DNA of 64,000 nt from Mesorhizobium ciceri WSM4083 (GCF_000519305.1 NZ_KI912610.1:839949-903948); one strand, 5' to 3'; positions 35,091 through 44,190 are shown, counted from the stretch's first letter. Notes: a model not told the origin generated them from the sequence alone. Numbers and translations: made by a program.

Positions 35091-36038
35091 ATGCTCAATC
35101 GGACCGCGGAGAACGTTGCCCGGGCGACCCCGGAACCGTTGGCCCGCAAGGTCCGGGGCATCAGCGACAAGGGCCTGGCCTGGCTGTTCATCTCGCCGAC
35201 GATCCTGTTGCTGCTCGCCATCAACATCTTCCCGCTGTTCTGGGCGATCTATCTGTCGTTCACCAACTACCGCGCCAACCGCCCGAACGAGGTGGTGAAG
35301 AACCTCGGCTTTGCCAACTACCAGCGCATCCTCGGCGACAAGGATATCTGGATCGCCATGCAGACGACGGCGCATTTCGTGTTCTGGACCATCCTGTTGC
35401 AGACGCTGATCGGCTTCACGCTGGCTTGGCTGATCGACAGGAAGTTCCGCGGCCACGCCTTCTGGACGACGCTGATCCTGGTGCCTATGATGCTGTCGCC
35501 GGCGGTGGTCGGTAATTTCTGGCGCTTCCTCTACGAGCCGCAGATCGGCCTGTTCGCCTACGCGATTTCCTTCGTCACGAGAATCCCGCCGACCGATATC
35601 CAGATGCTCTCCAACGTGTCGCTAGCGCCGTGGTCGATCATCATCGTCGATACCTGGATGTGGACACCCTACGTGATGCTGATCTGCCTCGCCGGCTTAC
35701 GCTCCATCCCCGAATACATCTACGAGGCGGCCGAGGTCGACCGTGCCTCCAACTGGCGGCAGTTCTGGTCGATCACGCTGCCGATGGCGCTGCCCTTCAT
35801 CATGCTGGCGGTGCTGTTTCGCGGCATCGAGAACTTCAAGATGTTCGACATGGTCAATCTGTTGACCGGCGGCGGGCCGGGCTCGACCACCGAGGTCGCC
35901 TCGATCACGCTGAAGCGGCAGGCTTTCGAAAGCTGGCGCACCGGCTATTCCTCGGCCTTCGCCATCATTCTTTTCGTGGCGGTGTTCGGCCTCGCCAACA
36001 TCTACGTCAAGGCGCTCAACAAGGTGAAGCAGAGATGA
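35091..36038 (+). CDS. ABC transporter permease (MalF-like, CUT1)
   Basis: The 315-residue protein has six membrane segments and the permease EAA loop YIYEAAEVDRASNWRQFWSI near residue 225, which contacts the ATPase. It begins with a basic cytoplasmic tail and the hydrophobic LAWLFISPTILLLLAINIFP near residue 32. ATG 35091 is chosen because AGGA lies about eight bases before it; GTG 35070 is an alternative start. Its stop overlaps the ATG of the next permease (ATGA), which implies translational coupling. Confidence 0.93.
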   Translation: MLNRTAENVARATPEPLARKVRGISDKGLAWLFISPTILLLLAINIFPLFWAIYLSFTNYRANRPNEVVKNLGFANYQRILGDKDIWIAMQTTAHFVFWTILLQTLIGFTLAWLIDRKFRGHAFWTTLILVPMMLSPAVVGNFWRFLYEPQIGLFAYAISFVTRIPPTDIQMLSNVSLAPWSIIIVDTWMWTPYVMLICLAGLRSIPEYIYEAAEVDRASNWRQFWSITLPMALPFIMLAVLFRGIENFKMFDMVNLLTGGGPGSTTEVASITLKRQAFESWRTGYSSAFAIILFVAVFGLANIYVKALNKVKQR

Positions 36039-36985
36039 GCCTGACCACAGCCCATTCGGTCGTCGCACCGAGCAGCAACTCGAAACGGATCGCCGGCACG
36101 ATCATCGTGCTTTACGCACTGATCTCGATCGTGCCGCTGCTGTGGATCTTCGCCACCAGCTTCAAGACGCCGCCGGATTCGATCGCCTATCCGCCCAAGA
36201 TCCTGTTCCAGCCCAGCCTCGAAGGCTACTGCAATCTGTTCACGACGCGGACCCGTCAGACGCCGGAATACATCAACTCGCTGGGGCCGGCGACAGGCTT
36301 CTGCGACGAGACCACGCGCAAGCGCAACATGGTGATCGCCGGTCCGTCCAACTTCCTGCCGCGCTTCGTCAATTCGCTGATCATCGCCTTCGGTTCGACT
36401 TTCTGCGCCGTCTTCCTCGGCACGCTGTCGGCCTACGGCTTCTCGCGCTTCAAGGTGCCGCTCGCCGACGACCTTTTGTTCTTCATCCTGTCGACGCGCT
36501 TCATGCCGCCGATCGCCGTCGCCATTCCGATCTATCTGATGTACCGCGAGCTTGGCTTGTCGGACACCGCGCTCGGCATGATCCTGCTCTACACGGCCGT
36601 CAACGTGTCGCTGGCCGTCTGGCTGCTGAAAGGCTTCATCGACGAGATCCCGCGCGAATATGAAGAAGCGGCGATGATCGACGGCTATACGCGGCTGCAA
36701 GCCTTCTGGCGCACTGTGCTGCCGCAGGCGACCACCGGCATTGCCGCGACCGCCATCTTCTGCCTGATCTTCGCCTGGAACGAATATGCCTTCGCCGCAC
36801 TCCTGACCTCCGGTACGGCACAGACCGCGCCGCCCTTCATCCCGACCATCATCGGCGAAGGCGGCCAGGACTGGCCGGCGGTCGCGGCCGGCACGACGAT
36901 CTTCCTGGTGCCGATCCTGGTTTTCACCATCCTGCTCCGCAAGCAATTGCTGCGCGGCATCACCTTCGGCGCGGTGCGCAAATGA
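36035..36985 (+). CDS. ABC transporter permease (MalG-like, CUT1)
   Basis: The 316-residue inner-membrane protein has six hydrophobic segments and the EAA loop REYEEAAMIDGYTRLQAFWR near residue 207. A long periplasmic insert (about residues 55-105, FTTRTRQTPEYINSLGPATG and on) lies between the first two segments. It pairs with the upstream permease; the ATG overlaps that gene's stop. A palindromic repeat of about 140 bases separates it from the next gene, unusual inside an operon. Confidence 0.94.
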   Translation: MSLTTAHSVVAPSSNSKRIAGTIIVLYALISIVPLLWIFATSFKTPPDSIAYPPKILFQPSLEGYCNLFTTRTRQTPEYINSLGPATGFCDETTRKRNMVIAGPSNFLPRFVNSLIIAFGSTFCAVFLGTLSAYGFSRFKVPLADDLLFFILSTRFMPPIAVAIPIYLMYRELGLSDTALGMILLYTAVNVSLAVWLLKGFIDEIPREYEEAAMIDGYTRLQAFWRTVLPQATTGIAATAIFCLIFAWNEYAFAALLTSGTAQTAPPFIPTIIGEGGQDWPAVAAGTTIFLVPILVFTILLRKQLLRGITFGAVRK

Positions 36986-37006
36986 TTGATGTGGGAATAA
37001 GTCGAC

Positions 37007-37147
37007 CCCCACTCCGTCGAGCTTCGCTCGACACCTCTCCCCCGATCGACGGGGTAGAGGAAGGGCGCGAACTTAATTCAGCCAGGCTCCCTTCCTCTCC
37101 CTCCGGAGGGGGGAGAGGTGGCGCTGCGAAGCAGCGACGGAGCGGGG
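37007..37147. repeat. Long nested palindromic repeat inside the ABC operon
   Basis: ACCTCTCCCCC (37033-37043) is an exact inverted match of GGGGGAGAGGT (37109-37119). The flanks also pair imperfectly (CCCCACTCCGTCGAGC... at 37007 against ...GCGACGGAGCGGGG up to 37146). Internal CTCTCCCTCCGGAGGGGGGAG is a further hairpin. The element resembles the one at 2801-2944. It could fold in the operon mRNA and uncouple expression of upstream and downstream genes. Confidence 0.8.
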
Positions 37148-37199
37148 GAACCACCTGGCAGCCATCTCTCCCTTTGGACATGGAAAAGGAAGGCTACGT

Positions 37200-37403
37200 A
37201 TGACGCGCGCCGCCATCTCCAGGAAATCATCATGGCCTCGCTGGGCACGGCGCGGATCGATGGAAAACATCGCCACGGCGCTGATCGCCATCGGCTTCCT
37301 GATGCTGTTCCAGCCCTTCGCGCTGTCGCTCTACACCTACTCCTTCATCACCATGCTCGCCGGCACCGTGATGTTCATCATCGTCTCCAAGTTCCCGGAA
37401 TAA
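37200..37403 (+). CDS. Small membrane protein of the ABC transporter operon
   Basis: The 67-residue product has a basic N-terminal tail (MTRAAISRKSSWPRWARR) followed by two hydrophobic segments (ENIATALIAIGFLMLFQPFA and TYSFITMLAGTVMFIIVSKF). AAGGAAGG lies six bases before ATG 37200; an internal ATG at 37260 would give a 47-residue version beginning MENIAT. Rhizobial glycerol-type ABC operons carry a comparable small membrane protein between permease and other subunits, so it may be an accessory transporter subunit. It ends three bases before the first ATPase gene. Confidence 0.75.
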   Translation: MTRAAISRKSSWPRWARRGSMENIATALIAIGFLMLFQPFALSLYTYSFITMLAGTVMFIIVSKFPE

Positions 37404-37405
37404 TC

Positions 37406-38518
37406 ATGGCCGAAATCCGCGTCCAGCACCTGAGAAAGGCCTTCGGCGATTTCGTCGCCGTGCAGGATTCCAACTTCGTCGTCGAGGATGGCGAGTTCTT
37501 CGTCATGCTCGGCCCGTCGGGCTGCGGCAAGACGACGACCTTGCGCATGATCGCCGGGCTCGAGCTGCCGACTGGTGGCCAGATCCTGCTCGGCGGTGAC
37601 GACGTCACCATGCTGCGGGCCCGCGAGCGCGACATCGCTTTCGTCTTCCAGCTGTTCGCGCTCTATCCGCACATGAATGTGCGCAAGAACATCGGCTTCC
37701 CGCTCTTGGCGCAAGGCATGCCTTCGGCCGAAATCCGCACGCGGGTCGAGGAAACGGCGAAGCTGCTGCGCATCGATCATCTGCTCAACAAATCCGTCTC
37801 TGGACTTGCCGGCGGCGACCGCCAGCGTGTCGCGCTCGGCCGCGCCATCGTGCGGCGGCCAAAATGCTTCCTGATGGACGAGCCGCTCGGCACGCTCGAC
37901 ACCGAATTCCGCGATTTGATGGTCCATGAGCTGCGCGAGCTGCACAACCGCATCCGTGCCACGACGGTCTATGTCACGCATGACCAGATGGAAGCGATGT
38001 CGATGGCCGACAAGATCGCCGTGATGAACCATGGCGTCATCGAACAGTTTGGAAGCCCACGCGAAATCTACGACCGCCCGGCGACCATGTTCGTCGCCGA
38101 CTTCATCGGCTCGCCGCCGATGAACTTTTTGGGATTTGGCGGCGGGCTCGCCAAGGGCGCCAGGGAGATCATCGTGCAAGGTGCGAAGGTCGCGGTGCCG
38201 GAGGTGCGCGAGGACATCGCACCTAGCGACATGGCGCTCGGCATCCGCCCGGAACACATACGCTTCGACGATAGCTCGAAACTCCGCGGCGCCATCTACG
38301 GCACCGAATATCTCGGCACGACGCAGATCGTCGCGGTCGAAACGGCGGACGGCATCATCAAGGCACGGGTCCCGGCCGAAATCCGACTGTCCACCGGCGA
38401 CCATGTCGGTTTGACGCTGAGCAGCGCGCGGCTGTCGCTGTTCGAGAAGGGATCGGGCCGCGCGGTGAGAACCGCGATCCACGATGTCGCCTCGGAGCGG
38501 AGGGCCCAGCATGGCTGA
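37406..38518 (+). CDS. ABC transporter ATPase with atypical signature motif
   Basis: The 370-residue cytoplasmic ATPase has a MalK-like layout. Walker A is GPSGCGKTTT near residue 36, the Q-loop is FVFQLFALYPHM, Walker B is FLMDEPLGTLD, the His switch is YVTHDQMEAM, and a C-terminal regulatory domain (IRPEHIRF) is present. The signature is SGLAGGDRQRVALGRA rather than LSGGQ: the signature Ser is replaced by Ala and Gln by Asp. It overlaps the second ATPase gene by eight bases. Two ATPases in one CUT1 operon suggest a heterodimer with unequal sites. Confidence 0.93.
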   Translation: MAEIRVQHLRKAFGDFVAVQDSNFVVEDGEFFVMLGPSGCGKTTTLRMIAGLELPTGGQILLGGDDVTMLRARERDIAFVFQLFALYPHMNVRKNIGFPLLAQGMPSAEIRTRVEETAKLLRIDHLLNKSVSGLAGGDRQRVALGRAIVRRPKCFLMDEPLGTLDTEFRDLMVHELRELHNRIRATTVYVTHDQMEAMSMADKIAVMNHGVIEQFGSPREIYDRPATMFVADFIGSPPMNFLGFGGGLAKGAREIIVQGAKVAVPEVREDIAPSDMALGIRPEHIRFDDSSKLRGAIYGTEYLGTTQIVAVETADGIIKARVPAEIRLSTGDHVGLTLSSARLSLFEKGSGRAVRTAIHDVASERRAQHG

Positions 38519-39524
38519 GGTGCACATCAAGAACGTGACCAAGAGTTTCGGCGACCATGTCGCCGTCGACGGCCTCGACCTGCACATAGCAGATGGCGAA
38601 TTCGTCGTGCTGCTCGGGCCGACCGGGGCCGGCAAGACAACGACGCTGCGGCTCATCGCCGGGTTGGAACGGCCGGATACCGGCACGATCGAGATCGGCG
38701 GACACAATGCCACGACGCTGTCGCCGGCCGAGCGTGACACCGCCTTCGTCTTCCAGCAGTACTCCCTCTATCCGCATCTGTCGGTATTCGACAACCTCGC
38801 CTTCCCGCTGCGCTCGCCGGCGCGGAAAATGCCGGAGGACCAGATCCGCCGCCGGGTCGAGGAGGTGGCCAGGATGGTGCGCATCCATCACAAGCTCACC
38901 AATCGCTCGACCAAGCTTTCGGGCGGCGAAATGCAGCGCGTTGCCATCGGCCGCGCGCTGGTGCGCAAGCCTTCGATCTATCTGATGGACGAGCCGCTGT
39001 CGTCGCTCGATGCCAAGCTGCGCGGCGATCTCAGGCTCGAGCTGAAGCGCATCCAGACCGAGCTCGGCGCCACCATGCTCTACGTCACCCACGACCAGAT
39101 CGAGGCGATGACCATGGCAGACCGCATCGGCATCCTCACCGAGGGCGTGCTGGTGCAGATCGGCTCGCCGCGCACCATCTATTCAGAGCCGGCAAACCTG
39201 CATGTCGCGGCAAGGCTCGGCCAGCCGGCGATCAATCTTCTGCCAACCGGGCTGTTACCCGATGGCGGCGCACCGGCCGGCACCAAGACGATCGGCGCGC
39301 GCACCGAGCATCTGACGATCGCGAAGGCCGCGAATGGTCACGCCGACGGCGTTGTCGACTGGGTCGAGCATCTCGGCGACCAGAACCATTTGCATGTGAC
39401 GGTGGGGACCAAGAAGCTGGTGACGTTGACCGATCCGGATACGGATCTGGCGCAGGGCGACAAAGTGGTGATCCGCTACCGGGCGCCGCTGTATTTCGGC
39501 GCCGATGGACAGCGATTGATGTGA
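38511..39524 (+). CDS. ABC transporter ATPase with canonical signature motif
   Basis: The 337-residue MalK-like ATPase has Walker A GPTGAGKTTT near residue 36, FVFQQYSLYPHL, signature KLSGGEMQRVAIGRA, Walker B IYLMDEPLSSLD and YVTHDQIEAM. The C-terminal domain has IGARTEHLTI. It begins eight bases inside the previous ATPase gene and is followed after 55 bases by the fused dihydroxyacetone kinase gene. It probably forms the energising dimer of the importer with its neighbour. Confidence 0.94.
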   Translation: MAEVHIKNVTKSFGDHVAVDGLDLHIADGEFVVLLGPTGAGKTTTLRLIAGLERPDTGTIEIGGHNATTLSPAERDTAFVFQQYSLYPHLSVFDNLAFPLRSPARKMPEDQIRRRVEEVARMVRIHHKLTNRSTKLSGGEMQRVAIGRALVRKPSIYLMDEPLSSLDAKLRGDLRLELKRIQTELGATMLYVTHDQIEAMTMADRIGILTEGVLVQIGSPRTIYSEPANLHVAARLGQPAINLLPTGLLPDGGAPAGTKTIGARTEHLTIAKAANGHADGVVDWVEHLGDQNHLHVTVGTKKLVTLTDPDTDLAQGDKVVIRYRAPLYFGADGQRLM

Positions 39525-39579
39525 GCGGTTTTCGGTGATTCAGCACCGGTTTTGACTTTGCCAGTACGGGACGAATTCG

Positions 39580-41223
39580 ATGAAGCACTTTTTCAATCGC
39601 AGGGAAACGATCGTCACCGAGGCGCTCGACGGTCTGTTACGGACCATCGGGTTAGGCGATCTCGCGCGCCTCGACGGCTATCCCGAGATCAAGGTCATCC
39701 TGCGCACCGACTGGGACAGGACGAAAGTCAGCGTCGTCTCCGGTGGCGGCGCGGGGCACGAACCGTCCCATGCCGGCTTCGTCGGCAAGGGCATGCTGAC
39801 GGCGGCTGTCTCGGGCGAGATCTTTGCCTCGCCGAGCGTCGAGGCGGTGCTGGCGGCCATTCGCGCGGTGACCGGTTCGGCCGGCTGCCTGCTGATCGTC
39901 AAGAACTACACCGGCGACCGTCTCAATTTCGGCCTCGCGGCAGAGAAGGCGCGCGCCGAGGGTTTTCGCGTCGAGATGGTGATCGTCGCCGACGACATCG
40001 CGCTGCCCGACATTGCGCAGCCGCGCGGCGTTGCCGGCACCTTGTTCGTGCACAAGATCGCAGGCCATTTGTCGGAGACCGGCCACGATCTTGCGTCAGT
40101 TGCGGCAGCGGCGCGGGCGGCTGCGAAGGATATCGTTTCGCTCGGCATGTCGCTGTCATCCTGCTCGATCCCCGGCCAGCCGCACGAAGACAGGTTTGGC
40201 GAGAACGCTGGCGAGCTCGGCCTCGGCATCCATGGCGAGCCGGGCGTCGAGCGGATTGCGGTGCAGAGCGCCGACAGGCTGGTGGCGATCATGGCGGAGC
40301 GCCTCGCGGCACGGCTTGATCCCAAGGCCACCTACGCCTTGCTGATCAACAATCTCGGCTCCGTGCCGCCGCTCGAAATGTCTGTTATAGCCAATGCGGT
40401 GCTTGCCTCGCCGCTGGCCAAAACCATCAAGCTGGCGGTCGGCCCGGGCCCGCTGATGACGGCGCTCAACATGAACGGCTTCTCGCTGTCGCTGATCCGG
40501 CTCGACCCCGCGCGCGAGACGGCCTTGCAGGCGCCGGTCGGTCCGCACGCCTGGATGCCGGCAAAGCCGGTTGTTTCACCTGCCGTCGTGCCGATGGCGA
40601 AAGCGGCCGGACAGAGCGCGGCACGCAAGCCCAGCCAGGATGCACGGACCCGCTCTCTTCTCGTCACTATCTGCGAACGGCTGATCGCGCTGGAAACCAC
40701 GTTGAACGGGCTCGACGCCAAGACAGGCGACGGCGACACCGGCTCGACGGTGGCGACCGGCGCGCGCAGTGTTCTTGAGCGGCTTGATGCGCTGCCGCTT
40801 GCCGAGCCCGCGGCCACCCTTGGCGCGATAGGCGACATTCTGAGCGCGTCGATGGGCGGCTCCAGCGGCGTGCTGCTGTCGATCTTCTTCACAGCGGCGG
40901 CGCAGGCTTTGAATAGCGGCGCGAGCCTGGCCAAGGCGCTGCTTGCCGGCCTCGAACGAATGACTTTCTATGGCGGCGCAAGGATGGGTGACCGCACCAT
41001 GGTCGATGCCTTGGAGCCAGCGCTCAAAGCGCTCGATGCCAAGGGCGTGGACGAAGCGGCTGTGGCGGCCCGACGCGGTGCCGAAGCCACCTCCGCCATG
41101 GACAAAGCTAAGGCCGGACGGTCCGCCTATGTCGGCAGCAAATTGCAGGGTGTGGTCGACCCCGGCGCTCACGCGGTGGCCGAAGTCTTCGCGGCCGCCG
41201 CCGCACTGCATGAAGCGGCCTGA
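39580..41223 (+). CDS. Fused DhaK-DhaL kinase (ATP-type dihydroxyacetone kinase family)
   Basis: The 547-residue protein joins a DhaK substrate domain (residues 1-330) and a DhaL nucleotide domain (about 355-547). DhaK motifs are VSGGGAGHEPSHAGFVGKGM near 53, LLIVKNYTGD near 104 and LGIHGEPG with His218, the residue that binds the ketone covalently in this family. The DhaL part has TGDGDTGSTVATGA at 382-395, with the metal-binding Asp cluster. The single-chain form is the ATP-dependent type, also used for tetruloses in other bacteria. The substrate could be dihydroxyacetone, erythrulose or a related ketose. It is directly followed by dhaL (three-base gap). Confidence 0.9.
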   Translation: MKHFFNRRETIVTEALDGLLRTIGLGDLARLDGYPEIKVILRTDWDRTKVSVVSGGGAGHEPSHAGFVGKGMLTAAVSGEIFASPSVEAVLAAIRAVTGSAGCLLIVKNYTGDRLNFGLAAEKARAEGFRVEMVIVADDIALPDIAQPRGVAGTLFVHKIAGHLSETGHDLASVAAAARAAAKDIVSLGMSLSSCSIPGQPHEDRFGENAGELGLGIHGEPGVERIAVQSADRLVAIMAERLAARLDPKATYALLINNLGSVPPLEMSVIANAVLASPLAKTIKLAVGPGPLMTALNMNGFSLSLIRLDPARETALQAPVGPHAWMPAKPVVSPAVVPMAKAAGQSAARKPSQDARTRSLLVTICERLIALETTLNGLDAKTGDGDTGSTVATGARSVLERLDALPLAEPAATLGAIGDILSASMGGSSGVLLSIFFTAAAQALNSGASLAKALLAGLERMTFYGGARMGDRTMVDALEPALKALDAKGVDEAAVAARRGAEATSAMDKAKAGRSAYVGSKLQGVVDPGAHAVAEVFAAAAALHEAA

Positions 41224-41226
41224 TTC

Positions 41227-41898
41227 ATGCTCCAGTTGTCGAATGATCGTTCTTTCGATACTGCCGGCAAGATGGAAACCGGAAATGCGGGTGACATGGC
41301 GGCGATGAACCTTGCCAGGCTGATCGCGGCCGCTGCGGATACCATTGCCGCTCACGCCGAGGAGTTGACGGCGCTCGACCAGGCGATCGGCGACGGCGAC
41401 CACGGGCTGAACATGAAGCGCGGCTTCGAGGCCGTGCGCGCGGAAGCCGAAGCATTTTCGGCCAAACCGCTGCCCGATGCCTTGAAGGCAATCGGCACCA
41501 AGCTGGTGATGACGGTCGGCGGCGCCTCTGGCCCGCTGTTCGGCACCCTGTTCCTGGCGCTCGGCAAGGAGATTTCAGCGGTGCCTGATCGCACCAATCT
41601 GACGGCGGCGTTCGGCAAGGCGATCGAAGCGGTGGCCGCGCGGGGCAAATCGCAGATTGGACAAAAAACCATGCTCGACGTGCTGCAGCCGGTGCATGAC
41701 GCGCTGACTGGGGGAAAGACGGCGCCGGAAATCGCCGATTTCGCCGACGCGGCGGCCGAAGCGACCGTGCCGATGAAAGCCCTGCGTGGTCGCGCCTCGT
41801 TCCTTGGCGACCGGTCGATCGGCCACATGGATGCCGGTGCACGTTCGACCGCGCTTCTGGTGCGCACGATCGTCGAAACGCTGGAAGGTCAGCCATGA
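41227..41898 (+). CDS. dhaL: DhaL, nucleotide-binding subunit of PTS-type dihydroxyacetone kinase
   Basis: The 223-residue product matches DhaL: LTALDQAIGDGDHGLNMKRG near residue 47 with the three metal-binding Asp, and GGASGPLFGTLFLALG near 98. ADP held by this subunit is rephosphorylated by DhaM. The GDGDHG form fits the PTS-dependent group, in contrast to GDGDTG in the fused kinase upstream. The ATG at 41227 gives a 15-20-residue extension over family members; an ATG at 41272 is a shorter option. It overlaps dhaM by four bases. Confidence 0.92.
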   Translation: MLQLSNDRSFDTAGKMETGNAGDMAAMNLARLIAAAADTIAAHAEELTALDQAIGDGDHGLNMKRGFEAVRAEAEAFSAKPLPDALKAIGTKLVMTVGGASGPLFGTLFLALGKEISAVPDRTNLTAAFGKAIEAVAARGKSQIGQKTMLDVLQPVHDALTGGKTAPEIADFADAAAEATVPMKALRGRASFLGDRSIGHMDAGARSTALLVRTIVETLEGQP

Positions 41899-42284
41899 GC
41901 AATGTCGGCATCGTCATCGTTTCGCACTCGCCGCTGGTTGCCGAGGGCACAGCCGACATGGTGCGGCAGATGGTGGGCGACGAAGTGCCGCTTGCATGGT
42001 GCGGCGGAAACGGCCATGGCGGGCTTGGCACCAATGTCGAGGCGATCATGGGCGCCATCGACAAGGCCTGGTCGGAGGCCGGTGTCGCCATTCTGGTCGA
42101 TCTCGGCGGCGCCGAGACCAACTCGGAAATGGCGGTGGAGATGATCGGAGAGCCACGGTCGCACAAGATCATTGTCTGCAACGCGCCGATCGTCGAAGGC
42201 GCGGTGATGGCGGCGACCGAGGCCTCCGGCGGCGCGTCACTGCGGGAAGTGGTGGCGACAGCGCATGAATTGTCGCCGTCGTGA
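41895..42284 (+). CDS. dhaM: DhaM, EIIA-mannose-like phosphotransfer subunit
   Basis: The 129-residue product is a single EIIA-mannose-type domain: SNVGIVIVSHSPLVAEGTAD with phosphoacceptor His11, then AILVDLGGAETNSEMAVEMI near residue 62 and VMAATEASGGAS near 108. In E. coli, DhaM is a fusion of this domain with HPr-like and EI-like parts. Here those parts are separate downstream genes. It passes phosphate from HPr to the DhaL-bound ADP. The ATG overlaps the dhaL stop (ATGA). Confidence 0.93.
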   Translation: MSNVGIVIVSHSPLVAEGTADMVRQMVGDEVPLAWCGGNGHGGLGTNVEAIMGAIDKAWSEAGVAILVDLGGAETNSEMAVEMIGEPRSHKIIVCNAPIVEGAVMAATEASGGASLREVVATAHELSPS

Positions 42285-42306
42285 GTGAACGGGAATTTTA
42301 AAAGAC

Positions 42307-42609
42307 ATGTCCGCATCCGCCGAAGCGACTGTTGTGATCACCCACGAGGTGGGTCTGCACGCGCGTCCTTCGGTGAAGTTCACCAAGTTGGCCAAGAGCT
42401 TTGCCGCCGAGGTTGAGATAGCGCTTGCCGCCAACGGCCCGTGGTTCGACGCCAAGAGCATCGTCAAGGTGATGGCGGCCAAGGCGCCGAAGGGTACGGT
42501 GCTGCACATCAGGGCCAGCGGTGACGGCGCCAATGATGCCGTCGACGCGCTGGTCGAACTGGTGCGGCGCGATTTCGACGAAGGCGCGGACCATGCCCGA
42601 ACCGCTTAG
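42307..42609 (+). CDS. ptsH: HPr family phosphocarrier
   Basis: The 100-residue product is an HPr: THEVGLHARPSVKFTKLAKS with active His18, and a Ser51 in DAKSIVKVMAAKAPKG at the position of the regulatory Ser46 of Firmicute HPr. It should carry phosphate from enzyme I to DhaM. It starts 22 bases after dhaM and overlaps the enzyme I gene by 17 bases. It is distinct from the nitrogen PTS NPr expected elsewhere in rhizobial genomes. An HPrK-like kinase gene lies 4 kb away on the other strand. Confidence 0.92.
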   Translation: MSASAEATVVITHEVGLHARPSVKFTKLAKSFAAEVEIALAANGPWFDAKSIVKVMAAKAPKGTVLHIRASGDGANDAVDALVELVRRDFDEGADHARTA

Positions 42610-44179
42610 GCTTAAAGGCATTTCGGCCTCGGCCGGTTATGCCGAAGGGCCGCTCTTCGACCTCGACCAGACTGTCGGCTCGTATGTCAGCAAAGAAACA
42701 GCCGACGATGAGAAGGCCGCGCTCGAAGCCGCAATCGGCATTGCCACGGGCCGTCTCACTGCAATGATCGGGATGGCCGAGGGCGATGCCGCCGACATTC
42801 TCGAGTTTCAGATCGCCATGCTGCAAGACGATGCGCTGAGCAGCCCAGCCTTTGCCGCGATCCGCACCGGCCTGCCGGCCGACACGGCGTGGCGGCAGGC
42901 GCTTAACGCTGAAATCGCCGGCTATGATGCTTCGGAGCAGGATTACTTCCGGGCGCGCGCCGCCGACATACGCGATATCAGGGACCAGGTGCTGCGGGCG
43001 CTGTCGGAGGTTGGCAACGTCGAGCCGCCCGCCGGCGCCATCCTCTATGGCGAGGATATCGCGCCGACGCGTTTTCTCGAAACCGACTGGAGTAGCGGCG
43101 GCGGCATCGCGCTGAGGGCGGGCAGCACGGCCAGCCATGTCGCCATGCTGGCGCGCTCGCGCGGCGTGCCCATGGTGGTCGGGCTCGGTGCTTCCCCGGC
43201 TCACCTTGCCGGCCTCGCCCTGCTCGACGCCGAACATGGCGGCATCGTGCTTTCGCCCTCGAAGGCCGAAATCGCTGCCTTCCGGCAATCCTCCTCATCA
43301 TTCCGGGCGCGCCGCGATCGGGCCGGGACCTTCCTGGCGCGACCGGCGGTGACCAAGGCCGGCACGGCGGTGCGGATGCAGGTCAACATCGCCGACCCGT
43401 CCGAGGTCGACGGCATCGATATCGCCACCTGCGACGGGGTCGGGCTGATGCGCACCGAATTCCTGTTCGGCAAGACGCTGCCGGATGAGGAGACGCAGTA
43501 TCGCGCCTATCGCAAGGTGCTGGAATGGGCCGGCGACAAGCCGGTGACGATCCGCACGGTCGATGCCGGCGGCGACAAGCCGGTGCCCGGCTTCACGGTC
43601 GCGGAAGGCAACCCGTTCCTCGGCCTGCGCGGGATCAGGCTGTCGCTGGCAAGACCCGAGGTGTTTCGTGTACAGATCCGGGCGCTGCTGCGCGCCGCGG
43701 TCCATGGCAGCCTGAAAGTGATGTTCCCGATGATCGCCGTTGTGGAGGAATACAGACAGGCAGCGGCGATGTTCGCCGAGGAGCAGGCGGTGCTGGCCAC
43801 GCGCGGCATCGTTCACAAGATGCCGCCGCTCGGTATCATGGTCGAGGTGCCTTCGGTGGCGATCGTGCCGGACACCTTTGCCGCGGCTGCCTTCTTCTCG
43901 ATCGGTTCCAACGACCTCACCCAATATGTCATGGCGGCCGCCCGCGACAACGCAACCGTGGCCCATCTCAATTCGGTCCGAAATCCGGCCGTGCTGCGGC
44001 TAATCACTGCCTTGGCTGCCTTCGGCGAGCGTGAAAAAATACCGGTCAGCCTGTGCGGCGATGCCGGCGGCGATCCCGCCTCGATACCGTCACTGCTCGA
44101 GGCCGGCCTGCGCGATCTTTCCGTCGCTCCGGCGCAACTCGCCATGGCCAAGGCAGCCATCGCGGACGTTTCTGTCTAG
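42593..44179 (+). CDS. ptsI: Phosphoenolpyruvate-protein phosphotransferase (enzyme I), no GAF domain
   Basis: The 528-residue enzyme takes phosphate from PEP and passes it to HPr. The HPr-binding domain precedes the phospho-His swivel domain, where His182 sits in GSTASHVAMLARSRGVPMVV. The PEP-binding barrel shows GVGLMRTEFLF, TVDAGGDKPVPGF, IMVEVPSVAIVPD, IGSNDLTQYVMAAARDN and the catalytic Cys in VSLCGDAGGDP. It lacks the N-terminal GAF domain of PtsP, so it belongs to this pathway and not to nitrogen signalling. ATG 42593 lies inside the HPr gene. Confidence 0.94.
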   Translation: MPEPLRLKGISASAGYAEGPLFDLDQTVGSYVSKETADDEKAALEAAIGIATGRLTAMIGMAEGDAADILEFQIAMLQDDALSSPAFAAIRTGLPADTAWRQALNAEIAGYDASEQDYFRARAADIRDIRDQVLRALSEVGNVEPPAGAILYGEDIAPTRFLETDWSSGGGIALRAGSTASHVAMLARSRGVPMVVGLGASPAHLAGLALLDAEHGGIVLSPSKAEIAAFRQSSSSFRARRDRAGTFLARPAVTKAGTAVRMQVNIADPSEVDGIDIATCDGVGLMRTEFLFGKTLPDEETQYRAYRKVLEWAGDKPVTIRTVDAGGDKPVPGFTVAEGNPFLGLRGIRLSLARPEVFRVQIRALLRAAVHGSLKVMFPMIAVVEEYRQAAAMFAEEQAVLATRGIVHKMPPLGIMVEVPSVAIVPDTFAAAAFFSIGSNDLTQYVMAAARDNATVAHLNSVRNPAVLRLITALAAFGEREKIPVSLCGDAGGDPASIPSLLEAGLRDLSVAPAQLAMAKAAIADVSV

Positions 44180-44190
44180 GCGTGGCTGAT

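Noticed and set aside
39580..41223. Frameshift or accidental fusion of dhaK and dhaL
   Set aside because: The single-chain DhaK-DhaL form is a known natural kinase type with this length and linker.
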